NCBI GenBank assembly: GCA_016290175.1
Contig: JAEETD010000015.1
Coordinates: forward strand, 1 to 54,232
Length of the DNA: 54,232 nucleotides
Direction of reading: 5' to 3'
Origin: Prevotella sp.
GTDB lineage: Bacteria; Bacteroidota; Bacteroidia; Bacteroidales; Bacteroidaceae
A program made the translations under genes and the position numbers. Of this stretch, positions 17,444 to 25,077 are shown piece by piece; the stretch's first letter is position 1; the number at the start of each line of letters is the position of its first letter. The notes beneath the pieces were generated by a model. It made no database searches and was not told the origin of the DNA. It worked only from the letters and a program-made list of their open reading frames with translations.

Positions 17444-17475
17444 TTTGTTTTTTTCCGATAAACTTCCTATATTTG
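17444..17475 (+). promoter_or_regulatory. Promoter of the Cache-HAMP sensor gene
   Basis: TTTG at 17444-17447, 20 bases, then TATATTTG at 17468-17475 is a full consensus match. It fixes the start at ATG 17496 and rejects a longer reading frame that would begin inside the previous gene. Confidence 0.8.
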
Positions 17476-17495
17476 CAGCATCAAACGATATCCAA

Positions 17496-18710
17496 ATGGA
17501 AAAGAGACAAAAAACCATAGCTGGGAAAATCACGCGGAAGATGTTTGTCTGGATGATAATCATCGTCATCCTGGTTTCCTACGCCCTGTTCTATTTCGAG
17601 GGACAGTCGACACGCCAGTTCTATTCCGAGATCTACCACAACAAGATGCTCGTCACCAACGAGTACACCCGTCGTGTGATCTCCGATGTCTATGTGGCCG
17701 TGACCAACAACCTCTATTATCTGGAGCAGTCGCTCAACAATCCCGACAGCCACAAGGCCACCATGAAGCGCATCGTGAGAAGCGGTACGCGCATCCGGAG
17801 CTGCGGCGTCAGTTTCATTGAAGACTATTATCCGCAGAAAGGCCCGCAGTACTGTTCCTACGCCTGGCGCGACCCATACCGCCCGGATTCCGTCTATTCC
17901 CAGGACAGGACCAATGACCTTCGCAACTATCTCAGCGCCGATTGGTTCCTCACCGTCCTCAAGACCGACTCGGCACAGTGGTCGGCACCTTTCTACGACC
18001 ATTATGACGAGCGGACCACGCTGTCGGCCTATATGGTGCCCGTCCACGACAAGACGGGTAGGGTGGTGGCCGTGCTCGGAGCCGATGTCTCTCTCGACTG
18101 GTTTACCAACAAGCTCAATGAGGCCGACTCCGTCATCAACAAGAGCAAGATGTTCATGGCGAGCATGTTCAGGATGAAGTCCAACAGCTTCATCATCAAC
18201 CGCGACGGCACCTACATGACCCATTCCGACAAGTGGCGCATCATGAAGGACAATTTCTTCATGCAGCTCGGCACCTGCGACGGCAGCAATACGGAAGGCG
18301 TGGTCAACAGGATCATCAACGGCATCGAGGATAACAAGAGCCTGGAGCGCTTCCTCGTCGATGGTCAGGAGTGTTATCTCTTCTACAAACCCGTGAAGTA
18401 CACCCAGTGGATATTGGTGACCGTCGTGCCATGCAAGGCTGTCGACACGCTGTGCTATCTCAACGGCGCCACCGTTTTCCTGATAGTCCTGCTGCCCATG
18501 CTCCTGCTGGTCTTCATGAGCTATTATTACACGAAGAAGGCCACCAAGCCGTTGAAACAACTCATTCAGGTTACCAACGACATGACTTACGGCAAGCTGG
18601 ACACCCATCTGCCTAATGTGGATGGCGACGACGAGATCTGTCAGCTTACCGATTCCCTGGAAGACGTTCAGGCGATTCTCTACGAACTGGAAAACAAGAA
18701 GGGCGCATAA
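17496..18710 (+). CDS. Cache-HAMP membrane sensor lacking any output domain (probably truncated)
   Basis: This 404-residue protein has a first membrane helix at about 14-33, a periplasmic double-Cache (PDC) domain (about 35-320), a second helix (about 323-344) and a HAMP linker (to about 400). It stops there. Relatives continue into a SpoIIE-type PP2C phosphatase or kinase domain, so this one has a ligand-sensing half and no visible effector. The last codons and the stop lie inside a 32-base hairpin (18693-18724), directly followed by a palindrome and a truncated M15 gene. It may be a remnant, or act through a partner protein elsewhere. A consensus promoter suggests it is still transcribed. 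Confidence 0.75.
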   Translation: MEKRQKTIAGKITRKMFVWMIIIVILVSYALFYFEGQSTRQFYSEIYHNKMLVTNEYTRRVISDVYVAVTNNLYYLEQSLNNPDSHKATMKRIVRSGTRIRSCGVSFIEDYYPQKGPQYCSYAWRDPYRPDSVYSQDRTNDLRNYLSADWFLTVLKTDSAQWSAPFYDHYDERTTLSAYMVPVHDKTGRVVAVLGADVSLDWFTNKLNEADSVINKSKMFMASMFRMKSNSFIINRDGTYMTHSDKWRIMKDNFFMQLGTCDGSNTEGVVNRIINGIEDNKSLERFLVDGQECYLFYKPVKYTQWILVTVVPCKAVDTLCYLNGATVFLIVLLPMLLLVFMSYYYTKKATKPLKQLIQVTNDMTYGKLDTHLPNVDGDDEICQLTDSLEDVQAILYELENKKGA

Positions 18711-18724
18711 GCACCCCTCTTGTT
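18693..18724 (+). terminator. Hairpin spanning the stop of the sensor gene
   Basis: Arms AACAAGAAGGGCGC and GCACCCCTCTTGTT are complementary at 12 of 14 positions around a 4-base loop that contains most of the stop codon. The form resembles the terminators elsewhere in the window, but there is no T-run, so it could also be part of a repeat. Confidence 0.5.
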
Positions 18725-18731
18725 GTGAATC

Positions 18732-19118
18732 ATGGGGACTGGCATCATCTGTGATGTCGCTTGCGATGTCACAGTGGTGCCTGTCCCCAGTAGGAGGTCG
18801 GACATCCCCGTCGTTATCTCCAGCGGGTTCAGGAGCGAGGAGGTGAACAGGATGTGCGGGGGAGCGAGGGGGGGCAATCACCTGACGGGTTGCGCTGTGG
18901 ACATCAGATGCTATGGCCCAGAGCAGATGATCAGGTATGCGTGTCTGCTGCTCGACACCGCCGACGAGAACGGCTGGGTGTTTGATGAGCTCATCCAGGA
19001 GAAGCGCGGCACGACGTACTGGATCCACTTCGCGGTGAGGCCCGAGGATCGCTCGGCGACGAAAGGAGACGCTTGCCAGAGCAAGAATCGGAGGAAGATT
19101 CTTTTCGACTGCCGGTAA
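18732..19118 (+). pseudogene. Second M15-type peptidase, N-terminus replaced by a palindrome
   Basis: This 128-residue frame contains the M15 core (ISSGFRSEEVNRMCGG, the zinc motif NHLTGCAVDI, and YWIHFAV), so the metal site is intact. The two or so N-terminal helices normal for the family are missing; in their place the first ~19 codons are the palindromic element at 18734-18788. No ribosome binding site is obvious at the ATG 18732, and it directly follows the truncated sensor gene. The last ~119 bases are about 93% identical to the copy at 1-268, while the part before it is much more diverged. I call it a probable pseudogene; translation of a short active form is possible. Confidence 0.6.
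18734..18788. repeat. 55-base palindromic element at the 5' end of the second M15 ORF
   Basis: The element begins GGGGACTGGCATCA and ends GTGGTGCCTGTCCCC; its arms pair at about 21 of 27 positions with one 1-base bulge and a 2-base centre. It also contains the words TGTGATGTC and GATGTCACAG, similar to the TGTCAC/GTGACA words of the metH palindrome. It looks like a REP-type interspersed repeat; no associated transposase is in the window. Confidence 0.65.
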
Positions 19119-19124
19119 AAAAGA

Positions 19125-19153
19125 AATCCCCGCTCGTTTTTGAAGCGGGGATT
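19125..19153 (-). terminator. Bidirectional hairpin between second M15 copy and OMP gene
   Basis: Stem AATCCCCGCT / AGCGGGGATT with a 9-base loop. On the minus strand it is followed by a T-rich run, so it best serves the minus-strand OMP/PCMD operon; it also lies 6 bases after the M15 stop. Confidence 0.8.
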
Positions 19154-19163
19154 CTTGTTGGGA

Positions 19164-19925
19164 TTATTTCAGTCTGTAGAAGAGGCTGATGGTGCCATAG
19201 ATGGGGTAGAGGGTCTGCTCGATGGTATTGAAGTCGCCCGGGAAGACACCCGTCAGTCCCCAGTTCAGGTCGGCTGAGAGTCCTAAACCCTTATACACCT
19301 GCCAGTCGGCTCCGATGCCGATGCCAAACTGCAGGTCGCGCATATCGTCATCAAACTCGTAGGTGGCCCATTCTCCCTCTTTGTTGCCCATGAGTATCTT
19401 TGCACCCGTGGGGTTTCCCTCGCGCAGATAGCCGTCGGAGGCAATGCCGCTGAACTCCTTGCCTGTCAACACGGAGAGATAGGGACCGCCCCGGAGCATC
19501 ACTTTCTGGCCCAGCAGGAGTGTGGCCTGTACGGGAATGGTGAACATCCACTGCTTCACCTTCTGGTTGACGTGGCCAGTGAAGAGTCCCGACAGCCTGG
19601 AGCCGCCTTTTACCACCTCCATGCGGTAAGCCTTGGTGGTGACGTCGCCCTCCATGCCTTTGTTCTCGAAATGCACACCCACGGCGATGCCCCATTTCTG
19701 AGTGAGGGGCAACTGGGCGTCGACACCCACCATGAACGACGGCGTGAGACTGTAGCTGTCGATGCTGCGGATGGTCTCGGGCAAGGGGATGGGGGCCGTT
19801 CCGCCGATGCTGTAGCCGGCACGGGCCCTGAGTTGCAGTTCTTCGAGGATGCCTGCCTTGGCGGTGCTGACCATTCCGAACGTCAGCATCATCATTGCTG
19901 TTGCGATAATAACAGTATGCTTCAT
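19164..19925 (-). CDS. Outer membrane beta-barrel protein (porin/PorT-like)
   Basis: This 253-residue protein has a signal peptide (about 1-24, ending AKA) and a barrel of alternating hydrophobic strands that ends in YGTISLFYRLK, typical of Bacteroidetes OMP_b-brl_2 proteins. Such barrels are small outer membrane proteins of unknown role. It follows the PCMD lipoprotein gene by 7 bases and is therefore in the same operon; the pair may form a surface module. Exact function is not assignable. Confidence 0.75.
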   Translation of the reverse strand: MKHTVIIATAMMMLTFGMVSTAKAGILEELQLRARAGYSIGGTAPIPLPETIRSIDSYSLTPSFMVGVDAQLPLTQKWGIAVGVHFENKGMEGDVTTKAYRMEVVKGGSRLSGLFTGHVNQKVKQWMFTIPVQATLLLGQKVMLRGGPYLSVLTGKEFSGIASDGYLREGNPTGAKILMGNKEGEWATYEFDDDMRDLQFGIGIGADWQVYKGLGLSADLNWGLTGVFPGDFNTIEQTLYPIYGTISLFYRLK

Positions 19926-19932
19926 ATCTCTC

Positions 19933-21096
19933 TTACTTCTCGTATGATATTTCTACTTCGTCAATATACAGTGTGCTGCCCAGGGCGCCCTCGAACTGGG
20001 CTCCTCTGATGCTCGACGAGAATACGATGGCCAGGCTGAACTCCTTCTTGGCCACCATGTCGTCGGGGGCATCCTTGCCGTCAAAGAACATCTCAAAGAA
20101 AGTCCATGTGTCGGTAGGCGGCAGGGAGGGTACGCGGGCCACCTTATAAATCTGGGGATTGTCGAGCATCTTGTCGAGGTCTGCCACCGCTGCGCCATCG
20201 AGCGTATATGTCTCGCCCTTTTCATCGAGGTTGCGATAGAACACGGCATAGACGCTGGCCTTGTCGGTCACGCCGGGCATCTCTTCCTCCATAGAATTGA
20301 TCATGGTCTTGCCGGGCTTGTATTTGTAATAGCCTGTGATGCGCAGCGGCTCCTTGTCCCAGGGCAGTCCGAATGCAGTGGCTTTCAGTGGTTCGCTGGC
20401 CGCATATTCAATGACGAACTTGCCCAGGAAGAGGTTTCCTGCAGCAATGGGCTTATGCATGGCGCTGCCGAAGACGCCTGTGGACATGGTCTCCAGACGG
20501 ACGCATTTGCCCTCATATCCGTTGTCGGCCCTTTGTGTGGGGAATTTGTCAGGACCGGAATCGTCGAGCTGTGAATAGGCGAAACCGGCATTGCCCGATG
20601 CCCAGAATAACTGTCTCGTTCCGCTCTGGTCGTAGTCGTAGAACACGTGGTAATAGTTGTCTTTGAACAGGCCGCCTTTCACGGTGTCGGCATTCTCGAA
20701 CGAGAACTTGTTCTTGGGCAGCACGGGTTCCGTAAATGCCACCTTGTAAGTACGCTTCCACTGCCCGTCCTCGGAGGTCACTGTATAAGTGACACTGTCC
20801 TTGGTGAAATCCTGCATCGAGCCGTTGGCAGGTTCGATGGTGGCACCCGGAGTGAGCTTGAAGTTCACGGGGATCTGCTTCGGCAACATGGGTTTCGAAC
20901 GTACCGTAAACGTGATGTTCGTCTCTGCTGAACTGATGTTTTCCTTGCGCATCTCGGCTGTCTGGTAGAAGAAATCGGCATATTCCTCGCCTTCTATCCA
21001 CGCACTCTCGATGTCGCACTCATTGTTCGGGGCTTCGTCCTTGATGCATGAAACCAGGCAGCAACAAAGGATGAGGGCTATAATACTCTTATTCAT
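19933..21096 (-). CDS. PCMD-domain lipoprotein
   Basis: Using ATG 21096, the protein is 387 residues with a lipoprotein signal (CCCLVSC, then IKDE). A Bacteroidetes N-terminal beta domain (about 50-110, a DUF-type fold with TYTVTSEDGQWKRTYKV) precedes the C-terminal PCMD (putative carbohydrate metabolism) domain (about 115-387, ITGYYKYKPG, LYIDEVEISYE). The lectin-like jelly roll suggests glycan binding at the cell surface, but no ligand is known. A longer start at 21123 would fall inside the promoter -7 box. It is first in an operon with the barrel protein. Confidence 0.82.
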   Translation of the reverse strand: MNKSIIALILCCCLVSCIKDEAPNNECDIESAWIEGEEYADFFYQTAEMRKENISSAETNITFTVRSKPMLPKQIPVNFKLTPGATIEPANGSMQDFTKDSVTYTVTSEDGQWKRTYKVAFTEPVLPKNKFSFENADTVKGGLFKDNYYHVFYDYDQSGTRQLFWASGNAGFAYSQLDDSGPDKFPTQRADNGYEGKCVRLETMSTGVFGSAMHKPIAAGNLFLGKFVIEYAASEPLKATAFGLPWDKEPLRITGYYKYKPGKTMINSMEEEMPGVTDKASVYAVFYRNLDEKGETYTLDGAAVADLDKMLDNPQIYKVARVPSLPPTDTWTFFEMFFDGKDAPDDMVAKKEFSLAIVFSSSIRGAQFEGALGSTLYIDEVEISYEK

Positions 21097-21120
21097 TTTC
21101 CTTGTTATTTGTTCGGGATG

Positions 21121-21128
21121 CAAAGGTA
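21121..21128 (-). promoter_or_regulatory. -7 box of the PCMD/OMP operon
   Basis: The minus strand reads TACCTTTG 25 bases ahead of the ATG at 21096. The -33 element is not clear; the region upstream is made of repeated words (CATAATTCATAA type). Confidence 0.5.
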
Positions 21129-21223
21129 CGAAATAAATTCATAATTCATAATGCAAAATGCATAATTTACAAGTGCGGTAGCAAATTTTTCACTTTTCAC
21201 TCTTCACTTTTCACTTATTTTTG

Positions 21224-21231
21224 TACCTTTG
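21224..21231 (+). promoter_or_regulatory. -7 box upstream of the DMP19 gene
   Basis: TACCTTTG lies 21 bases before the ATG at 21253. A TTG that could be read as a start (21229) is inside this box. The upstream DNA is TTCACTTTTCAC-type low-complexity repeat, so a -33 element is not identifiable. Confidence 0.5.
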
Positions 21232-21252
21232 CACGCAGATTCGCATACAGTT

Positions 21253-21759
21253 ATGAAAGAAGTGATTGTCAAAGACGAGAGGCTGCAACAGGCAGCGATG
21301 GAAGGCATGGACGCTTTTGTGAAAGTGTTCACCGATGCCATCCGTGAGGCGATAGGCGGAGAACTGACGGCCGAGACGATGGGTGAACTGAACAGCGACC
21401 AGATCACCTTGCTGGCGTGGGATATGCTCCATGAGGAGGTGATGGACGGCGGTTTCGTGCAGCTGATCCACAACGGCCTGGGTGAGTTTATCTTCAAGAA
21501 TCCCTTTGCCAAGGCCGTGAAGCTGTGGGGGCTGCGCGACCTCTCGAAACTGATCTACGAAGGTCACACCCTCTGGCTCAAGCATCGCGAGGAGATAGAG
21601 AAAGACTGCACCGAGGATGAGTTTATGGCGCTTTTTGAGAAGTTCCCGGAGTTTGACGACCTCGACGACCAGTTCGTGGAGAGCGAAGAGGAATGGATGG
21701 ACGATATTGCCCACTACATCGATGACAATCTCGACCGCTTCGCGATAGTGAAAAGTTAA
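21253..21759 (+). CDS. DMP19 (DUF4375) family protein
   Basis: This 168-residue soluble protein has the family core WDMLHEEVMDGGFVQLIHNG, with Gly-Gly-Phe and Asn-Gly, and a strongly acidic C-terminal half. DMP19 proteins include a reported DNA-mimic protein, and the acidity here (many Asp/Glu between residues 115 and 160) is compatible with this, but the cellular role is unknown. It is upstream of smpB (12 bases) and metH in one plus-strand run. Its last two codons and stop merge into a GTGAAAAG-type repeat word. Confidence 0.7.
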   Translation: MKEVIVKDERLQQAAMEGMDAFVKVFTDAIREAIGGELTAETMGELNSDQITLLAWDMLHEEVMDGGFVQLIHNGLGEFIFKNPFAKAVKLWGLRDLSKLIYEGHTLWLKHREEIEKDCTEDEFMALFEKFPEFDDLDDQFVESEEEWMDDIAHYIDDNLDRFAIVKS

Positions 21760-21771
21760 AAGTGAATAGTT

Positions 21772-22254
21772 GTGAACAAGGAACAGGAACAACTGCGGAA
21801 GAAGAGCCCAGTACAGATCAAGAATAAGAAGGCCTCGTTTGAATATTTCTTCATCGAGACCTATACTGCCGGTATCGTGCTGACGGGAACGGAGATCAAG
21901 AGCATCCGTCTCGGTAAGGCGAGTCTGGTGGACACCTACTGCACCGTGATCAATGGTGAGTTGTGGGTGAAGCAGATGAGTGTGAGTCCGTATTTCTACG
22001 GCTCCTACAATAACCACGAGATGAAGCGTGACCGTAAGCTGCTGCTCACGAAACGTGAGATCAGGGAGCTGGAGAGTGCTACCAAGCAGACGGGATACAC
22101 GATTGTGCCCCTGCTGGTGTTTATCGACGATAAGGGGCGTGCCAAGATGGATATCGCCCTCTGTAAGGGTAAAAAAGAGTATGACAAGCGTCAGACGCTC
22201 AAGGAGAAGGAAGACCGCAGGGAAATGGACCGGGCGATGAAGACATATAAATAG
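21772..22254 (+). CDS. smpB: SsrA-binding protein SmpB
   Basis: This 160-residue protein matches Smp[25 protein letters not shown] at the N-terminus is the OB-fold start, [19 protein letters not shown] is the conserved core and the basic tail ([18 protein letters not shown]) is the helix that enters the decoding centre. It binds tmRNA to rescue stalled ribosomes; tmRNA itself is not in this window. The start is a GTG at 21772, immediately after a low-complexity word GTGAATAG that provides local start and stop triplets. The length is normal. Confidence 0.96.
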   Translation: MNKEQEQLRKKSPVQIKNKKASFEYFFIETYTAGIVLTGTEIKSIRLGKASLVDTYCTVINGELWVKQMSVSPYFYGSYNNHEMKRDRKLLLTKREIRELESATKQTGYTIVPLLVFIDDKGRAKMDIALCKGKKEYDKRQTLKEKEDRREMDRAMKTYK

Positions 22255-22284
22255 AGGTAAGAGGTAAGAAGTAAGAGGTAAGAA

Positions 22285-25044
22285 GTGGGGAGTAGACTTA
22301 ACGATATTATTAAGGAACGCGTGCTTATCCTCGACGGAGCGATGGGAACGAAGATCCAGGCCTACGGTCTTGGAGAGGCAGATTTCCGGGGGAACCGTTT
22401 TAAGGATATCGCGGGTCAGCTGAAGGGCAACAACGATGTGCTCTCGCTGACGCGTCCCGATGTCATTGCCGATATCCATCGCGCCTACCTCCAGGCTGGT
22501 GCCGATATCATCACTACCAATACCTTCAGCTCGCAGCGCATCTCCCAGGCAGACTATCATCTGGAGGACGCCTCGTATGAGATGGCGCTCGCAGGGGCAA
22601 GGATCGCAAGACAGGTGGCTGACGCGTTCTCTACAGAAGACAAACCTCACTTTGTGGCGGGCTCCGTTGGTCCCACGAACAAGACCTGCTCGATGTCGCC
22701 GGATGTGAGCGACCCAGCTGCCAGAGATCTCGACTATGATACACTTCTGACAGCCTACGAGGAGGAGATAGAAGGTCTCGTGGAGGGTGGGGTGGATGCC
22801 CTGCTGATTGAGACCATCTTCGACAGTCTTAATGCCAAGGTGGCTATCGATGCTGCCATGCGGGTAATGGAACGCAGGGATTGTGAACTGCCCATCATGC
22901 TCTCCGTTACCGTGAGTGATCTGGCGGGGCGCACGCTGAGTGGTCAGACGCTCGAGGCTTTCCTCGCCAGTGTCAGCACATATCCCATCTTCTCCGTCGG
23001 ACTGAACTGTTCGTTCGGTGCCACGCAGATGAAACCCTTCCTCAGACAACTGGCCCGTGTGGCACCTTATTATATTAGTGCCTATCCTAATGCCGGACTC
23101 CCCAATTCGATGGGACTCTACGACGAGACGGCTGAGACGATGGCGCCCAAGATGGGTGAATTGGTGGACGAAGGTCTGGTGAATATCATCGGTGGCTGCT
23201 GTGGTACTGACGAGACATTCATTGCGCGGTATAATGAGCTGGTCGAAGGCAAGCAGCCTCACATGCCTGTGGCTAAACCTCAGACGATGTGGCTCAGCGG
23301 TTTGGAGCGACTTGAACTCACGCCTGAAGTGCAGTTCGTGAATGTGGGCGAACGTTGCAATGTTGCGGGTTCGCGGAAATTCCTCAGGCTCATCAAGGAA
23401 AAAAACTACGACGAGGCACTCAGCATTGCCCGAAAACAGGTGGTTGACGGTGCCCTCGTTATTGATATCAACATGGATGACGGTCTGCTCGATGCGAAGG
23501 CAGAAATGGTGAATTTCCTAAACCGTATCGCTGCGGAGCCCGATATCGCCCGTGTGCCCGTGATGATTGACTCTTCAGACTGGGAGGTGATCAAAGCGGG
23601 TCTGAAGTGTGTGCAGGGTAAGAGCATCGTCAATTCCATCTCATTGAAAGAGGGTGAGGCGAAGTTCTTGGAGCACGCCCGCGATGTGATGCGTTACGGT
23701 GCTGCTGTGGTGGTGATGTGCTTCGATGAGCAGGGACAGGCCACGAGCTATGAGCGCAGGATTGAGATAGCCTCCCGCGCCTATCGGCTTCTCGTTGATG
23801 AGGTGGGCATGAATCCGCTGGATATCATCTTCGACCCCAATGTGCTGGCCGTGGCGACAGGAATGGAGGAGCATGACAGCTATGCTGCAGACTTCATCAG
23901 AGCAACCGGTTGGATCAAGGAAAACCTGATTGGTGCCCATGTGAGTGGAGGTGTGAGTAACCTGAGTTTCTCGTTCCGGGGCAATAACTATATCCGTGAG
24001 GCGATGCATGCAGTATTCCTCTATCATGCCATTCAGAAAGGCATGGATTTCGGTATCGTAAATCCCTCTACTAAAGTTATATACGCTGATATACCTCAAG
24101 AACAACTTGATATCATTGAGGATGTGATTCTGAATCGCAGAAGCGATGCCTCAGAGCGATTGACAGAGCTGGCGAATGCCCTCGCAGCAGAGAATGTCAC
24201 AAAGGGGTCAGGATACTTTGTGACATCTCCTGACGCAAACAATGTCACAAAGTATCCTGACCCTAATGTGACATTGGAGGAGCGGTTGGCGCAGGCGCTG
24301 GTGAAGGGCGTGGGCGATCATCTGGAGGAGGATCTGCAGGAAGCGCTGAAGAAATATCCCCATGCAGTGGATATCATCGAAGGACCGCTGATGACAGGTA
24401 TGAATACCGTCGGGCAGTTGTTTGGTGAGGGAAAGATGTTCCTGCCCCAGGTGGTGAAGACCGCCCGTACGATGAAGCAGGCAGTAGGTATCCTGCAGCC
24501 TTACATTGAGGCGGAGAAGGCAGAGGGCGGCAAGAGTGCCGGTAAGGTGCTGTTGGCAACGGTGAAGGGCGATGTGCATGATATCGGTAAGAATATCGTG
24601 GGTGTGGTGATGGCCTGCAACGGCTATGAGATCATCGATATGGGTGTGATGGTGCCTGCAGAGCAGATTGTGCGCAAGGCTCAGGAAGAGAAAGTGGACA
24701 TCATCGGTCTGAGCGGACTGATTACCCCCAGTCTGGAAGAGATGGTGAATGTGGCTCGTGAACTGCAGCGTGCGCATCTGAATATCCCCATCATGATCGG
24801 TGGTGCTACGACCAGCGAACTCCACGTCGCTTTGAAAATAGCACCTGTCTATGAGGGCGCTGTGGTCTGGTTGAAAGATGCCTCTCAGAATGCTCTTGTG
24901 GCAGCCCGTCTGATGAATGAGGAGCAGCAGGTGGAGCAGGAACTCTCGGAGAAATATGAGCATCTGCGCGAAGACTATCAGCAGCAACAGGACAACTTGC
25001 AAAGTCTTGAGGAGGCACGAAAGCATAAATTGAACCTGTTTTAA
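22285..25044 (+). CDS. metH: Cobalamin-dependent methionine synthase lacking the activation domain
   Basis: This 919-residue protein has the homocysteine-binding barrel (about 1-325; zinc ligands Cys242, Cys305, Cys306), the methyltetrahydrofolate-binding barrel (about 335-620), the four-helix cap (about 665-750) and the B12-binding Rossmann domain (about 750-890; DVHDIG with His765 as the cobalt ligand). It ends at the point where E. coli MetH (1227 residues) continues into the AdoMet reactivation domain, so a separate activation protein is expected. The start is GTG 22285. Residues ~637-664, between the folate barrel and the cap, are encoded by an 83-base palindrome. It is the third gene of a run with DMP19 and smpB. 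Confidence 0.95.
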   Translation: MGSRLNDIIKERVLILDGAMGTKIQAYGLGEADFRGNRFKDIAGQLKGNNDVLSLTRPDVIADIHRAYLQAGADIITTNTFSSQRISQADYHLEDASYEMALAGARIARQVADAFSTEDKPHFVAGSVGPTNKTCSMSPDVSDPAARDLDYDTLLTAYEEEIEGLVEGGVDALLIETIFDSLNAKVAIDAAMRVMERRDCELPIMLSVTVSDLAGRTLSGQTLEAFLASVSTYPIFSVGLNCSFGATQMKPFLRQLARVAPYYISAYPNAGLPNSMGLYDETAETMAPKMGELVDEGLVNIIGGCCGTDETFIARYNELVEGKQPHMPVAKPQTMWLSGLERLELTPEVQFVNVGERCNVAGSRKFLRLIKEKNYDEALSIARKQVVDGALVIDINMDDGLLDAKAEMVNFLNRIAAEPDIARVPVMIDSSDWEVIKAGLKCVQGKSIVNSISLKEGEAKFLEHARDVMRYGAAVVVMCFDEQGQATSYERRIEIASRAYRLLVDEVGMNPLDIIFDPNVLAVATGMEEHDSYAADFIRATGWIKENLIGAHVSGGVSNLSFSFRGNNYIREAMHAVFLYHAIQKGMDFGIVNPSTKVIYADIPQEQLDIIEDVILNRRSDASERLTELANALAAENVTKGSGYFVTSPDANNVTKYPDPNVTLEERLAQALVKGVGDHLEEDLQEALKKYPHAVDIIEGPLMTGMNTVGQLFGEGKMFLPQVVKTARTMKQAVGILQPYIEAEKAEGGKSAGKVLLATVKGDVHDIGKNIVGVVMACNGYEIIDMGVMVPAEQIVRKAQEEKVDIIGLSGLITPSLEEMVNVARELQRAHLNIPIMIGGATTSELHVALKIAPVYEGAVVWLKDASQNALVAARLMNEEQQVEQELSEKYEHLREDYQQQQDNLQSLEEARKHKLNLF
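24193..24275. repeat. Near-perfect 83-base palindrome inside metH, read in frame
   Basis: Arms 24193-24226 and 24242-24275 (34 bases each) are complementary at 31 of 34 positions, with a 15-base centre. The left arm is itself palindromic (ATGTCACAAAG / CTTTGTGACAT, 11 bp). The encoded peptide repeats NVTK twice and ends NVTL. It begins and ends without shifting the metH frame and sits exactly between two domains. The structure is that of a REP-like mobile palindrome rather than of ordinary protein-coding DNA. Confidence 0.9.
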
Positions 25045-25077
25045 AAGTATAAAGGTAAAACAATAAAAACGATAGAT

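Noticed and set aside
17247..17495. Upstream extension of the sensor gene giving an Ala/Val/Glu-rich N-terminus
   Set aside because: It is the glycine-rich tail of the preceding gene read in another frame, and lies upstream of the promoter at 17444-17475.
17481..19028. A 515-codon open frame on the minus strand opposite the sensor and the second M15 gene
   Set aside because: His/Val-rich translation without any domain, exactly antisense to a Cache-HAMP gene with its own consensus promoter.
22255..22284. Cobalamin riboswitch ahead of metH
   Set aside because: Only 30 bases separate smpB and metH and they are low-complexity repeat; there is no room for a riboswitch.
21211..23262. A 683-codon open frame on the minus strand opposite DMP19, smpB and the start of metH
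   Set aside because: The plus strand carries three clear, family-matching genes across it. The minus frame has no recognisable domain and runs antisense through smpB and metH, so it is a mirror of their codon pattern.
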